A stretch of 64,000 bases of DNA. Source: Persicitalea sp038235275. Its GTDB lineage: Bacteria; Bacteroidota; Bacteroidia; Cytophagales; Spirosomataceae. The stretch's first letter is position 1. The number at the start of each line of letters is the position of its first letter. Location of the stretch: NCBI GenBank assembly GCA_038235275.1, contig JBBSUC010000004.1, forward strand, positions 124,001-188,000, in the 5' to 3' direction. The notes beneath the pieces are model-generated. The model saw only the letters and a program-made list of their open reading frames with translations. It did not search any database and was not told the origin of the DNA. Position numbers and translations under genes: made by a program. Positions 34,337 to 43,600 of the stretch are shown here, one piece after another.

Positions 34337-36508
34337 TTAGTTGATAAACATCTCATCCACCAGCAACAAGGCCTTTCTGCCTTTTTGGGTATTCTGCTCC
34401 GGGATACTAGCCACAGGTCGCGCTATTATTTTTAAATAACTCACCTTCTGAACCTTGAAAGTTCCGGCAATTGATTGCAGGGATTCAAACTCGCCTTTCT
34501 TAGGTTGCGGAGGTTTGACTTTGGCCAACAACTTCGCCTCATTTTCGCTGGCTCCACCCCAAATCTCCACCCATTCGGGCGGGAAGATGCCCGTATCTTC
34601 TTCGATCATGTAGTGCAGCCCCACCGATGAAATGGTGACGGGCTGCTCGAAAGTAGCAACCAGGCCCAGATCGTTGACTCGGACACCCGCCCAAAAATTG
34701 GCCCAGGCCGGGTTATTAGCACCGATGGCACCAAGTTTTTTATTAAAAAAAGTCTCCGCCCCTTCCGCCAAATGAACGCGGTTCAATGGGTACAGTAGCC
34801 GCAGGCTATCGGGATTACGGGTGTTTTTGAAAAAATCAAACGTAGCCGTTTCACTGCCCAGCCAGCCCGCCTTGAAAGCTTTGGCCTTAATTTTAGTGGG
34901 TTCCTTCAAAATAATCTTACCATCGAAAACGGGCGAGGAAGCGCTGTCCGGTTCGCTGCCGTCGGTGGTGTAGCGAATGGTGGTACCCCGAATTGGATGC
35001 CGCAAACGCAGGGCGATTTCTTTCTCAAAAATGGTGGTGGCATTGCCTTCCTGCGGCGGATTGAGTTTCAGCGGAGATTTTCCGTCATCCACAAAGCCCC
35101 CGATAATGGCGACGTTAGGGTGCGCTTTTTTCAGTTGGGCAATCTGCTCGCCCGTCAACCCGGCATCCCAGACCGATACATTTTCTAACTTTTTAAAGGT
35201 TTTAAGTTGGTTTTGAAAATCCTTAAAATCTAGTTTCGTGCCGGAGAGGGTCAGCGTTTTTAAATGCGGTAATGCGGCCAGATCGTGAAGACCCCGTGCG
35301 CTGATGTCGGTGAAATTCAGGTTAAGTTTTCGCAGATTCTCAAAAGATGCTACAATGGCCAAATCCCCATCCTTTACGGGCATCTTACTGAGGTTGAGGT
35401 CCACAATCTGCATTCGGACGGGTCGTAAATCCTCCAACTTCTGGGCGGTGTATTCATTTTTATTGTAAATATTGACTTCCAACGCCGGGGATTGCCGCGC
35501 CAGAAAAGAAACCGTTCGGTAGTCGGTGTTCAGTTCCTTGACTGTCTCCTCGGCTGGAGCGTCAAAGGTAAAAATCTCCGTCGCCGCAGCGGCGGGTTGC
35601 AATCGGGCGGCGGCCAAAAGGCGCAAAGAATCGCCAACGGACAGGTCGGCTACTTTTTGGTTAAAGTTTTTGTGCTGCTCAATCCAGAGACCCAAGAGGC
35701 GCATTTCCTCGGGACTAAGCTGAGTTTTGCCCGATGGAGGCATATGCTTTTTCTCCTCCATCGGCAGGTGAATCCGTTGCAGCAGCAAGCTTATCTCCGG
35801 CTGTCCGGCTACGAACAACTCGCCGTTTTTTCCACCTTTCATCACGGATTCAGCACTGGTCAGCAATAAGCCGCCTTTTTGCTTGTCGGCGTTGTGGCAA
35901 CCGACGCATTTTTGGTTAAAAATGGGTTGGATCACATCGGCGAATACCAACGCCTCGTCGAAAGGCACAGGAGCGGCTTCTTCCCCGCTTTGGAAAGGAG
36001 CCAGCACGTAATCGTCGCCGTGCGTCAGAGACGCGCCGAAATGTCCGCCCATCACTAAGGCCAACAGCAGCAGGCCACCGCCCGCCCGCGCCACGGGAGC
36101 GCGGTACCAGCGGGCGTTCCTCACGAAGTACAGCCCCGCCGACAGGAAGAAAATTCCGGCTCCCGTCCACTTGTGCAAAAAAAGCGTTTCGCCCGCGTAG
36201 CCTTCCTCCTGAGCCAGGAACAAGCCCATAACGACCGTCACCGCCGCCAACAGAGCGCCGGTCAAGAGGAAGTTCCGTGAAAAATTTTGGTAAAAAAGAT
36301 TGTCGGCATTGGCCGGGGCAAAGCGGAAGAATTCCAACAGCACCGCCACCATCAGCAGCACCAGCGGAAAATGCAGCATCATTGGGTGCAAACGCCCAAA
36401 GCTCTGCAGCCAAACCGGAATCACCAGTTTGCTTTCAAAAATCAAAAGGAAGGTAATAGTGATGGTTAACCCTAACAGGAGATTCTCCCCAATAGACCTT
36501 AAATTCAT
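34337..36508 (-). CDS. Membrane cytochrome-type protein: DUF2231-like, planctomycete-type heme c, LRR and lectin-like C-terminus
   Basis: 723 residues in modules. Residues ~10-160 hold about five membrane helices with a DUF2231-type start (RLHPMMLHFPLVLL). CVGCH (201-205) is a single c-type heme site in the planctomycete-type cytochrome context (FNQKCVGCHNADKQKGGLLL). Leucine-rich repeats follow at ~370-450 (LRKLNLNFTDISARGLHDLAALPHLKTLTLSG). A chitobiase/FN3-like beta domain (TIRYTTDGSEPDSASSPVF) and a discoidin-like C-terminus end the protein. It is the last gene of a three-gene operon, 7 bp after the DUF1501 gene. Likely an electron-transfer anchor for the exported partners; role is inferred. 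Confidence 0.82.
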   Translation of the reverse strand: MNLRSIGENLLLGLTITITFLLIFESKLVIPVWLQSFGRLHPMMLHFPLVLLMVAVLLEFFRFAPANADNLFYQNFSRNFLLTGALLAAVTVVMGLFLAQEEGYAGETLFLHKWTGAGIFFLSAGLYFVRNARWYRAPVARAGGGLLLLALVMGGHFGASLTHGDDYVLAPFQSGEEAAPVPFDEALVFADVIQPIFNQKCVGCHNADKQKGGLLLTSAESVMKGGKNGELFVAGQPEISLLLQRIHLPMEEKKHMPPSGKTQLSPEEMRLLGLWIEQHKNFNQKVADLSVGDSLRLLAAARLQPAAAATEIFTFDAPAEETVKELNTDYRTVSFLARQSPALEVNIYNKNEYTAQKLEDLRPVRMQIVDLNLSKMPVKDGDLAIVASFENLRKLNLNFTDISARGLHDLAALPHLKTLTLSGTKLDFKDFQNQLKTFKKLENVSVWDAGLTGEQIAQLKKAHPNVAIIGGFVDDGKSPLKLNPPQEGNATTIFEKEIALRLRHPIRGTTIRYTTDGSEPDSASSPVFDGKIILKEPTKIKAKAFKAGWLGSETATFDFFKNTRNPDSLRLLYPLNRVHLAEGAETFFNKKLGAIGANNPAWANFWAGVRVNDLGLVATFEQPVTISSVGLHYMIEEDTGIFPPEWVEIWGGASENEAKLLAKVKPPQPKKGEFESLQSIAGTFKVQKVSYLKIIARPVASIPEQNTQKGRKALLLVDEMFIN

Positions 36509-36515
36509 TCTATCA

Positions 36516-37973
36516 TTAAGAAATAATGTCCCTCACTACTTTCCCCGAAACATCCGTCAACCGATACCGCCGACCCAAATGTTTAAAAATCAATTTCTCG
36601 TGGTTCAGCCCGAGTTGGTGCAATACCGTGGCCTGGAAATCGTGGACATGAACGGGATTGCGCGTGATGTTATAGCCCAGTTCGTCGGTTTCGCCATAGA
36701 CCATACCTGGTTTGATGCCGCCGCCCGCCATCCAAATCGTGAAGCAGCGCGGATGGTGATCACGGCCGTAGTTGTCGGCGGTGAGCTTGCCCTGCGTGTA
36801 GCTGGTGCGGCCAAACTCGCCCCCCCAAATCACCAGCGTTTCATCCAGCATTCCGCGTTGTTTCAGGTCGGTTATGAGGGCGGCGGAGGCCTGATCCACG
36901 TCTTTGGCCTGTTGGGTGATTTCGTAGGGCAAATCACCGTGCTGGTCCCAGCCCTGGTGGTACAATTGCACAAAGCGGACGCCGTTTTCGGAGAGTTTGC
37001 GGGCCAGCAGACAGTTGGCCGCGTAAGTTCCCGGCACCAGGCAGTCGGGACCGTAGAGTTTTATAATGTCGTCCGACTCTTTGGATAAATCCATGACCTC
37101 CGGCACGGCAGTTTGCATGCGGTAAGCCATTTCGTACTGCTTGACCTTGGCCGCAATTTCGGGATCGCCAAATTCATGATAGGAAAGATCGTTCAGCTCC
37201 GAAAGATTGTCCAGCATTTCGCGGCGGTCGCTACGGTTCATGCCCGCCGGATCGCTAAGGTACAGCACCGGGTCTTCGCCCTTGCTGAATTGGACACCCT
37301 GATGCACCGAATCCAGAAAGCCACTGGACCAAAGTTTGGAATAAACCCCCTGCCCGTTGCCCACGCCCCGCGACAGCAACACCGTGAACGTTGGCAGGTT
37401 CTTGTTCTCATTCCCCAACCCGTAACTCAGCCACGAACCCATGCTGGGCCGATTGCCCTGCTGCGAACCGGTTTGGATAAAAGTCAGAGCCGGGTCATGG
37501 TTGATTGCTTCCGTATACATGGATTGCACAAAACATAGATCGTCCACGATTTTGGCCGTGTAGGGCATGAGGCCGCTTACCCAGGCCCGCGACTGCCCAT
37601 ACTGTTGGAAATCCACGAACGAACCTACCAACGGGAATGAATCCTGGTTGGCCGTCATTCCCGTCAGCCGCTGGTCGCCGCGCACCGAAGGCGGAATCTC
37701 TTCGCCCTGCATGGTGCGCAGTTTGGGCTTGTAATCAAATAATTCTTGCTGCGAGGGCGCGCCGTTTTGGAACAAATAAATGACCCGCTTGGCCTTGGGC
37801 GCAAAGTGCGGAATCCCCGGTGCCAGGCCTTCTATTTCCGCCCCGCCGCCTTTGAAAAGCTCGGGCATCAATAAAGAGCCCAACGCCACGCCGCCAATTC
37901 CCAGACTCATCGAGGAAAGAAAGCGGCGGCGGTTGAAGGTGAAACCGTGTTCGGTTTGTTGGGCGTGGTGCAT
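36516..37973 (-). CDS. DUF1501 (sulfatase-like fold) protein with Tat signal
   Basis: 485 residues beginning with a twin-arginine signal (RRRFLSSMSLG, residues ~16-26). The DUF1501 core includes AKRVIYLFQNGAPSQQELFDYKP, NHDPALTFIQTGSQQGNRPSMGSW and EFGRTSYTQGK...GRDHHPRCFTIWMAGGGIKPG, all typical of this alkaline-phosphatase-superfamily group. These genes travel with DUF1549/DUF1553 cytochrome genes in Planctomycetes and in some Bacteroidota. Export folded suggests a bound metal. Middle gene of the operon. Confidence 0.9.
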   Translation of the reverse strand: MHHAQQTEHGFTFNRRRFLSSMSLGIGGVALGSLLMPELFKGGGAEIEGLAPGIPHFAPKAKRVIYLFQNGAPSQQELFDYKPKLRTMQGEEIPPSVRGDQRLTGMTANQDSFPLVGSFVDFQQYGQSRAWVSGLMPYTAKIVDDLCFVQSMYTEAINHDPALTFIQTGSQQGNRPSMGSWLSYGLGNENKNLPTFTVLLSRGVGNGQGVYSKLWSSGFLDSVHQGVQFSKGEDPVLYLSDPAGMNRSDRREMLDNLSELNDLSYHEFGDPEIAAKVKQYEMAYRMQTAVPEVMDLSKESDDIIKLYGPDCLVPGTYAANCLLARKLSENGVRFVQLYHQGWDQHGDLPYEITQQAKDVDQASAALITDLKQRGMLDETLVIWGGEFGRTSYTQGKLTADNYGRDHHPRCFTIWMAGGGIKPGMVYGETDELGYNITRNPVHVHDFQATVLHQLGLNHEKLIFKHLGRRYRLTDVSGKVVRDIIS

Positions 37974-37980
37974 GGCCTAA

Positions 37981-38070
37981 TTTTGAATGAGTGAATGAGT
38001 GAATGATAGAATGATAGAATAAATTAGATTGGCGAAAGCAATATTCACTCATTCTATCATTCAAAATTAA
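37981..38070. repeat. Octamer repeat with inverted copy in operon spacer
   Basis: The spacer between DUF1553 and DUF1501 genes consists of tandem gaatgagt/gaatgata units (37985-38020) followed by an inverted copy (38043-38066). The arms can pair out of register into a long, slippery hairpin. It lies just before the DUF1501 start codon. Confidence 0.6.
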
Positions 38071-38074
38071 TCGC

Positions 38075-40390
38075 CTAAGTCTTGGTTATCGCCTCCTCCA
38101 AATTATAGATCGTCGAGATCACGCGCATGAGGGCGGCTTGGTTGATTTTGTCAAGGTTCTTGGTGATCGGGTATTCTCCCACCGTTAGCATTTGGTGGGC
38201 CGTTTCGGGAGTGAGGGTTTGGCGCTCTTTTTCGTAATACTTTTGCAGAATATCCAGCTCTTTTGGGCTGGGTTGTCGGCAGATGATGAGACGGAAAGCT
38301 TTCGTGAGTTTATCGTTCGGGCTGGTTTTTTCCTGCAAAAGTTTAGCGGCCAGTACGCGCGAGGCTTCCAGCACGGCGGGATCGTTCATCATGACGAGGG
38401 CTTGTAACGGCGTGTTTGTTTTTGAGCGCTTCACCTCGCAGAGGTCGCGGTTGCTGGCGTCGAAAATGCCCATAACGGGCGGCGGCACCGTGCGCTTGAT
38501 GAGGGTGTACATGCCGCGTCGGTACAATTTGACGCCGTGATCCTGTTTGTACACCGACAGCAGTCCACGCCCCGAAGTTGCGCCTTCCCACAGGCCGTCG
38601 GGTTGGTAGGGTTTCACGCTCGGACCACCGATATTGCGGTTGAGCAGACCACTGCTGGCCATCACCATATCCTTGACATACTCGGCATTGATCCGGTAGC
38701 GCGATCCTCGGGCCAGGTAGATATTTTCCGGGTCTTTGGCCAGTTGCTCCTTGCTCACCGTAGCCGATTGGCGGTAAGTAGCCGAGGTAACCATCTGCTT
38801 CACCAGCCGCTTGATATTCCAGCCATGTTCCATAAAATCCACGGCCAGCCAGTCGAGCAGGGCCGGATGCGTAGGCAGGTCGCCCTGCATCCCGAAGTCG
38901 CCGGACGTTTTGACGATGCCCCGGCCAAAGAATTCCTGCCACAGAATATTGACGTAAACCCGAGCCGTTAACGGATTTTTCTTGTCGAATAGCCACTTAG
39001 CCAGGCCGAGGCGGTTTTGGGGGTAATTTTTGTTAAAAGGCAAAATCGCGTTGGGCGTGCCGGGCTTTACTTCGTCGCCGGGCGCGTCATAGACCCCACG
39101 TTTGAGGATGTGGGTGGTGCGGGCGGTGTCCAAGTCGCCCATGATGGATACGATGAGGCGGTTGGTATCGGGTTTATTGACAAAACTCAAAATGCCTTTG
39201 GCGTCTTCGTCGCTGATTTCCATCATAGGTTTCTTGGCGTAAGTTTCCGGCCCGCCGATGACCGACTCGCGGCCCACCTCCTTCACATTATTGAAAAAGG
39301 CGAACATCTGGTAATATTCTTTCTGCGAGAAAGGGTCGTACTTGTGATCGTGGCAATGGGCGCATTCCAGCGTCACGCCCAACAAACCCTTGCCGAACAT
39401 ATCGTTGCGGTCGGTCACGTAAAGCATCCGGTACTCTTCGTCGATGATGCCGCCCTCTTCGGTGATTTTGTGATTGCGGTTGAAGCCTGTGGCCAGCAGT
39501 TGCTCCTTGCTCGCTTCCGGCAGCAGGTCGCCGGCGAGTTGCCAGGTCACGAACTTTTCGTACGGCATATTCTCATTGAAGGCGTGAATCACCCAGTCGC
39601 GCCAGGGCCATTGGGTACGGTAGCCATCGTCCTGGTAGCCGTGCGAATCGGCGTAGCGGGCCAAATCCAGCCAGTGCAGCGACATTTTTTCGCCGTAAGC
39701 GGGCATCTTCATCAGCCGATCCACCATGCGCTCGTAGGCATCAGGGCGGGTGTCGGCCAGGAAATCGTCCTGCATTTCCAGCGTGGGCGGCAAGCCCAGA
39801 ATGTCCAGGCTGAGCCGCTTGAGCAGTCGTTCCTTATCGGCTTCCTCGTTGGGTTTGAGGCCACGTTGTTCTTGTTTTTGTAAAATGAAATGGTCGATTT
39901 CGTTACGCGGCCAGTCGGCGTTATCGACTTCGGGCAGCGCAGGCTTTTTCGGCGGCACAAAGGCCCAGTGCTTCTCGTACTTCGCGCCCTGGGCGATCCA
40001 CTTTCCGATCAGGGCAATTTCGCGTTCCGTCAATTTTAGATTAGACTCAACGGGCGGCATCCGCTCGGTGCTATCTTCGGAAGTGATGCGGAGAAAAACC
40101 TGCGAAAGTTCCGGCTTGCCCGCCACTAGGGCGTGAGCGGTGGGATTTTCCTGCAAAGCCGCAAAAGCATTCTCGGCAATATCCAGCCGCAGCCCCGCCT
40201 CGCGCTTATTGGCGTCGGGGCCGTGGCAGGCCAGACACTTATCCGAGAGAATGGGGCGAATATCGAAATTATAACTGATCTCCTCCGGCATTTTCCCCTC
40301 CGCCCCCGAACCAGGCGGACTCTCCCCGCACCCCTGCATAGCAGCGGCAAAAAATATCAAACCAGCCAAGAAAACAAGGTACTTTTGCAT
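38075..40390 (-). CDS. Planctomycete-type cytochrome lipoprotein, PSCyt1-DUF1549-DUF1553
   Basis: 771 residues. The lipoprotein signal ends AMQGC (Cys21). A PSCyt1 heme site CLACH is at 52-56 (SDKCLACHGPDANKREAGLRLD). DUF1549 follows (WPRNEIDHFILQKQEQRGLKPNEEAD, LDLARYADSHGYQDDGYR) and then DUF1553 (PFNKNYPQNRLGLAKWLF, GMYTLIKRTVPPP, DLCEVKRSKTNTPLQALVMMNDP). First gene of the operon with the DUF1501 and membrane cytochrome genes. Such loci are thought to handle polysaccharides or other polymers in Planctomycetes; biochemical function is unproven. A sulfatase gene lies nearby but is divergent. Confidence 0.93.
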   Translation of the reverse strand: MQKYLVFLAGLIFFAAAMQGCGESPPGSGAEGKMPEEISYNFDIRPILSDKCLACHGPDANKREAGLRLDIAENAFAALQENPTAHALVAGKPELSQVFLRITSEDSTERMPPVESNLKLTEREIALIGKWIAQGAKYEKHWAFVPPKKPALPEVDNADWPRNEIDHFILQKQEQRGLKPNEEADKERLLKRLSLDILGLPPTLEMQDDFLADTRPDAYERMVDRLMKMPAYGEKMSLHWLDLARYADSHGYQDDGYRTQWPWRDWVIHAFNENMPYEKFVTWQLAGDLLPEASKEQLLATGFNRNHKITEEGGIIDEEYRMLYVTDRNDMFGKGLLGVTLECAHCHDHKYDPFSQKEYYQMFAFFNNVKEVGRESVIGGPETYAKKPMMEISDEDAKGILSFVNKPDTNRLIVSIMGDLDTARTTHILKRGVYDAPGDEVKPGTPNAILPFNKNYPQNRLGLAKWLFDKKNPLTARVYVNILWQEFFGRGIVKTSGDFGMQGDLPTHPALLDWLAVDFMEHGWNIKRLVKQMVTSATYRQSATVSKEQLAKDPENIYLARGSRYRINAEYVKDMVMASSGLLNRNIGGPSVKPYQPDGLWEGATSGRGLLSVYKQDHGVKLYRRGMYTLIKRTVPPPVMGIFDASNRDLCEVKRSKTNTPLQALVMMNDPAVLEASRVLAAKLLQEKTSPNDKLTKAFRLIICRQPSPKELDILQKYYEKERQTLTPETAHQMLTVGEYPITKNLDKINQAALMRVISTIYNLEEAITKT

Positions 40391-40409
40391 CGTAAATTAG
40401 AATTAATTC

Positions 40410-41384
40410 TCAACTCTTTTCCAACTTCTTCTTCACCACATCCCCCGGATACTTCAACGCTAACTTCCTGATATCGTATGTAAATTCGGTGAAAGTTTCT
40501 TCCCAGAGTTTGGCTTCCTCGGGCGTATACTCGTGAAAGCCGTGGGCGTTGGCGACTCCCCTACCCCCTTCCCGGACAATCTTGTCGATGAGTTCCGGTA
40601 CCTCGGTGCTGTTGTTTAGCGTCGGCAGCAGTCGCTGCATCACGGTGTGGTAGGCCGGGACACCCGTTAGGTCCATCCAGCGGAACACGCCCGCCAGGGT
40701 CATGAAGTAACCCGCGTTGTTGCGGCAAGAGCGGTCGACATCCTCCACGGTGGCGTAACCTCCCTCCACCAGACTGATGGCCTCGCGGTACATGGCGTAC
40801 ATCAGGCGGTTGGTAATGAACCCGGCAATATCCTTCCGTACCAAAATGGGTTCCTTGCCCCAGGCGTGGGATAATTCGTAGAGGTACTCACCGTTTTTTA
40901 TATCGGTGTCGTTGCCGCAAATAATTTCCAGAAAGCGCGTAGTGTGGGCGGGTTCGGTCCAGTGCAAACCCAGAAACCGCGCCGGATATTGCGTCAACTG
41001 CTGCAAAGTGCTGATCGGAATCGCGGAAGTGTTGCTCGTCAACAGAGCATCGGCCGGGAGGTGAGTCTCGATTTTTTTATAGACCTGCTCCTTGATTATG
41101 ACGTTCTCGATGGTGCATTCAATCGCAAGGCGGCAGTCGCGCAGGTCGGCGTAATTCTCGGTGATCGTCAGGCTTTTGAAATAATAGTCGGGCGGATTTT
41201 CTACCAAGCCATTCGCCAAAGATTTTTCCAAATGCTCCCGGATGCGAGATTCGGCGTGGTCGAGGTCGGCAGAAATGGGGGCCAACGCTACCACGGGATG
41301 CCCGGCGATGAGCAGACAGGTGGCGATACTGCAACCCATCAGGCCCAGGCCCACGACGCTCACCGGAATATCTTGGGTATTCAT
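40410..41384 (-). CDS. 3-hydroxyacyl-CoA dehydrogenase, NAD-binding type
   Basis: From ATG 41384 it has 324 residues (the frame extends to 41459 but MNTQDIPVSVVGLGLMG starts the fold). Rossmann motif VVGLGLMGCSIATCLL; substrate-site SNTSAIPISTLQQLTQYPARFLGLHWTEPAH, with catalytic His in LGLHWTEP; conserved Glu and Asn later (LEIICG, AGFITNRLMYAMYREA). Oxidises 3-hydroxyacyl-CoA, possibly hydroxybutyryl- or lactonised sugar-acid CoA. It stands alone without thiolase or crotonase, so the pathway is open. Confidence 0.88.
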   Translation of the reverse strand: MNTQDIPVSVVGLGLMGCSIATCLLIAGHPVVALAPISADLDHAESRIREHLEKSLANGLVENPPDYYFKSLTITENYADLRDCRLAIECTIENVIIKEQVYKKIETHLPADALLTSNTSAIPISTLQQLTQYPARFLGLHWTEPAHTTRFLEIICGNDTDIKNGEYLYELSHAWGKEPILVRKDIAGFITNRLMYAMYREAISLVEGGYATVEDVDRSCRNNAGYFMTLAGVFRWMDLTGVPAYHTVMQRLLPTLNNSTEVPELIDKIVREGGRGVANAHGFHEYTPEEAKLWEETFTEFTYDIRKLALKYPGDVVKKKLEKS

Positions 41385-41489
41385 TAGAGTTTTAGGATCA
41401 ATGGCTTTTCCATAACAAAGCCAATGTATCAGCGCATTTACTAAGTAAATTTCAGTCAATTTCTTTCCTTACTCAGTACTCAGCAAGCC

Positions 41490-42986
41490 ATGTATCGATT
41501 CTGCTTTATTATAATTGCCGCCTTAGGCATCCCGTGTGCATCTCTTGCCCAAAATTCTGCTAAACTGAGCCGCACCGGCGGACCGGCGGCCCGACCCAAC
41601 ATCATCTACATCTACGCCGACGACCTGGGCTACGCCGAGCTGGGTTGCTACGGGCAGAAGAAAATCCGCACCCCGAATATCGACCGGATCGCGGCGGAGG
41701 GCATTCTGTTCACTGATTATTACACCAGCACGCCCGTTTGCGCGCCGTCGCGCTGCCAGTTGCTGACTGGCAAACACGCCGGACATTCCTACATCCGGGG
41801 CAACTACGAGTTGGGCGGCTTCCCCGACTCGACCGAGCGCGGGCAGATGCCGCTGCCGCCCACTACCGTCACCATTGGCACTTTGCTGCAAAAAGAAGGC
41901 TACCGCACCGCTGCCATCGGTAAGTGGGGCTTAGGCATGGGATACAGCACGGGCAGTCCAAACAAACAGGGTTTCGATTATTTCTACGGCTACTACGACC
42001 AGAAACAGGCCCACAACTACTATCCTACCCACCTGTGGGAAAACGGAAAATGGGATACGCTCAACAACCCCATCATCGACGTTCACCGCAAACTAGACCC
42101 TAAAACCGCCACCCAAGCGGACTTCGATTACTACAAAGGCAACGACTACGCCATCGACAAAATGGCCGACAAAGCCCTGAACTTCGTGCGCGAGAACAAA
42201 GACCGTCCGTTTTTCCTCTACCTGCCTTTCACCATCCCGCACGTATCGCTGCAAGCCCCCGACGCGGCGGTGGCCGAATACTTGGGACAGTTCCCGGAAA
42301 CGCCCTATTTCGGCGGCCAAAGCTACGCGTCTACGCCCTACCCGCTGTCCACCTACGCGGCCATGATTACCTACATGGACAAAAAGGTGGGCGACGTAAT
42401 GGCGCTGCTCAAAGAATTAAAAATTGACGACAATACGCTGGTTATCTTTACCTCCGACAACGGCACGACCTTCAACGGCGGCGTGGACGCCACGTTTTTC
42501 AACAGCGTCGGCCCGTACCGGGGTTTAAAAATGGATGTTTACGAAGGTGGCATCCGTATGCCAATGGTGGCCCGCTGGCCGGGCCGCATCACGCCCGGCA
42601 GCGTTACCGACCACGTGGGGGCGCACTACGACGTACTGGCCACGTTGCTGGACGTCGTGCGGGCCAAACCCGTACCCAGCGACGGGATTTCATTCCTGCC
42701 CACGCTGCTGGGCCAAAACGATCGGCAGAAAAAGCACGACTATCTCTATTGGGAATACGCCGAAAAAGGCGGACAACTTGCCATTCGCCTGGGCCTGTGG
42801 AAGGGCGTAAAAGTCGATATGAAAAGGAACAAAAACGCCAAATGGGAACTCTACGATCTGCAAAAAGACGAGAGTGAAATCACCGATCTGGCCGCGCAGC
42901 ACCCGGAACTCATTGCGCGATTTGACAAAATTGTAAAAAAGGAGCATCGGCCTTCGCACGTGGCGGCGTGGGAGTTTGTGGAGTAG
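41490..42986 (+). CDS. Type I sulfatase (arylsulfatase A-like)
   Basis: 498 residues with a signal peptide (ends SLAQ, ~21). The formylglycine motif CAPSR is at 84-88, so Cys84 would be converted to formylglycine by a maturase (not in this window). Metal ligands Asp44-Asp45 lie in YADDLGYAELG; later conserved parts are SYIRGNYE, FTSDNGTTFNGG, GGIRMPMVARWPG. It cleaves sulfate esters from sulfated polysaccharide or glycans in the periplasm or outside. Consistent with polysaccharide use by this bacterium, but no cognate glycosidase is visible. Confidence 0.93.
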   Translation: MYRFCFIIIAALGIPCASLAQNSAKLSRTGGPAARPNIIYIYADDLGYAELGCYGQKKIRTPNIDRIAAEGILFTDYYTSTPVCAPSRCQLLTGKHAGHSYIRGNYELGGFPDSTERGQMPLPPTTVTIGTLLQKEGYRTAAIGKWGLGMGYSTGSPNKQGFDYFYGYYDQKQAHNYYPTHLWENGKWDTLNNPIIDVHRKLDPKTATQADFDYYKGNDYAIDKMADKALNFVRENKDRPFFLYLPFTIPHVSLQAPDAAVAEYLGQFPETPYFGGQSYASTPYPLSTYAAMITYMDKKVGDVMALLKELKIDDNTLVIFTSDNGTTFNGGVDATFFNSVGPYRGLKMDVYEGGIRMPMVARWPGRITPGSVTDHVGAHYDVLATLLDVVRAKPVPSDGISFLPTLLGQNDRQKKHDYLYWEYAEKGGQLAIRLGLWKGVKVDMKRNKNAKWELYDLQKDESEITDLAAQHPELIARFDKIVKKEHRPSHVAAWEFVE

Positions 42987-43241
42987 GGGAATCTCCTGTT
43001 CAGGAAGTGGCTGTTTTTGAAGAAGGTCCGACCAGAGTAACTGCACGCTTTTTTACTGCTGGCTCACTTTTGATCAGACAATGCCATTATTTTGTAGGTT
43101 ACTCTGCAATTCCCGACTCTTCTCTCTGGAAGGGTAATTAGCAGGAATTGTGCTGAGGAAATGGGTCGCTTGGACGAAGTCAGCAAGGTTCGGCAAGAAA
43201 AGGTGGCTTGGCCTTACCAAATTCGTTTGACCTGTTCTTCT
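42987..43241. other. Non-coding region between sulfatase and pseudogene
   Basis: Both strands lack a supported reading frame. It may contain further decayed DNA of the adjacent response-regulator gene, but I cannot recognise any domain in it. Confidence 0.4.
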
Positions 43242-43600
43242 TCAAGATAAAAGCATTTCCAGTAGCCGCTCGACCTGCCGGTGGGTTTGGAGCGTGACTT
43301 GTACCTGCGCCACCTTCTCCACGGCCCGCTGCAAGTCCTTAGCGGTAAAGGGTTTTTTCAAAAAATCCACCGGCGCGTGGGCGAATTCTTCGCGAACGCG
43401 GTCGAAATCGTGAAACAGCGTCATAAAAACAATGCGCATGCCAGCCAACTGTATAACCTCATTGAGGCGGGCGAGCAACTCGTAGCAGCGGCCACCGATG
43501 ATATTGATGTCAGAAATAAGCAGGTCGGGCCAACTGCGGCTGATGCCCTCGAAGGCTTCTTCCATCTTGCCCGCCATCCCCACGACAGTCTCCAAAGCCC
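43242..43600 (-). pseudogene. Response-regulator receiver domain, 5'-truncated
   Basis: Reading on minus from about 43600 gives a receiver domain that lacks its first strand and acidic pocket. The retained part runs LETVVGMAGKMEEAFEGI, then the phosphoacceptor Asp in WPDLLISDINIIGG, and the lysine in FLKKPFTAKDL. The stop is at 43242. No start codon belongs to it and no output domain follows. The 5' end is fused out of frame to a sensor gene, so both halves look non-functional. Confidence 0.7.

Noticed and set aside
37981..38070. Possible CRISPR-like array
   Set aside because: Repeats are 8 bp and contiguous, without spacers; no cas genes nearby.
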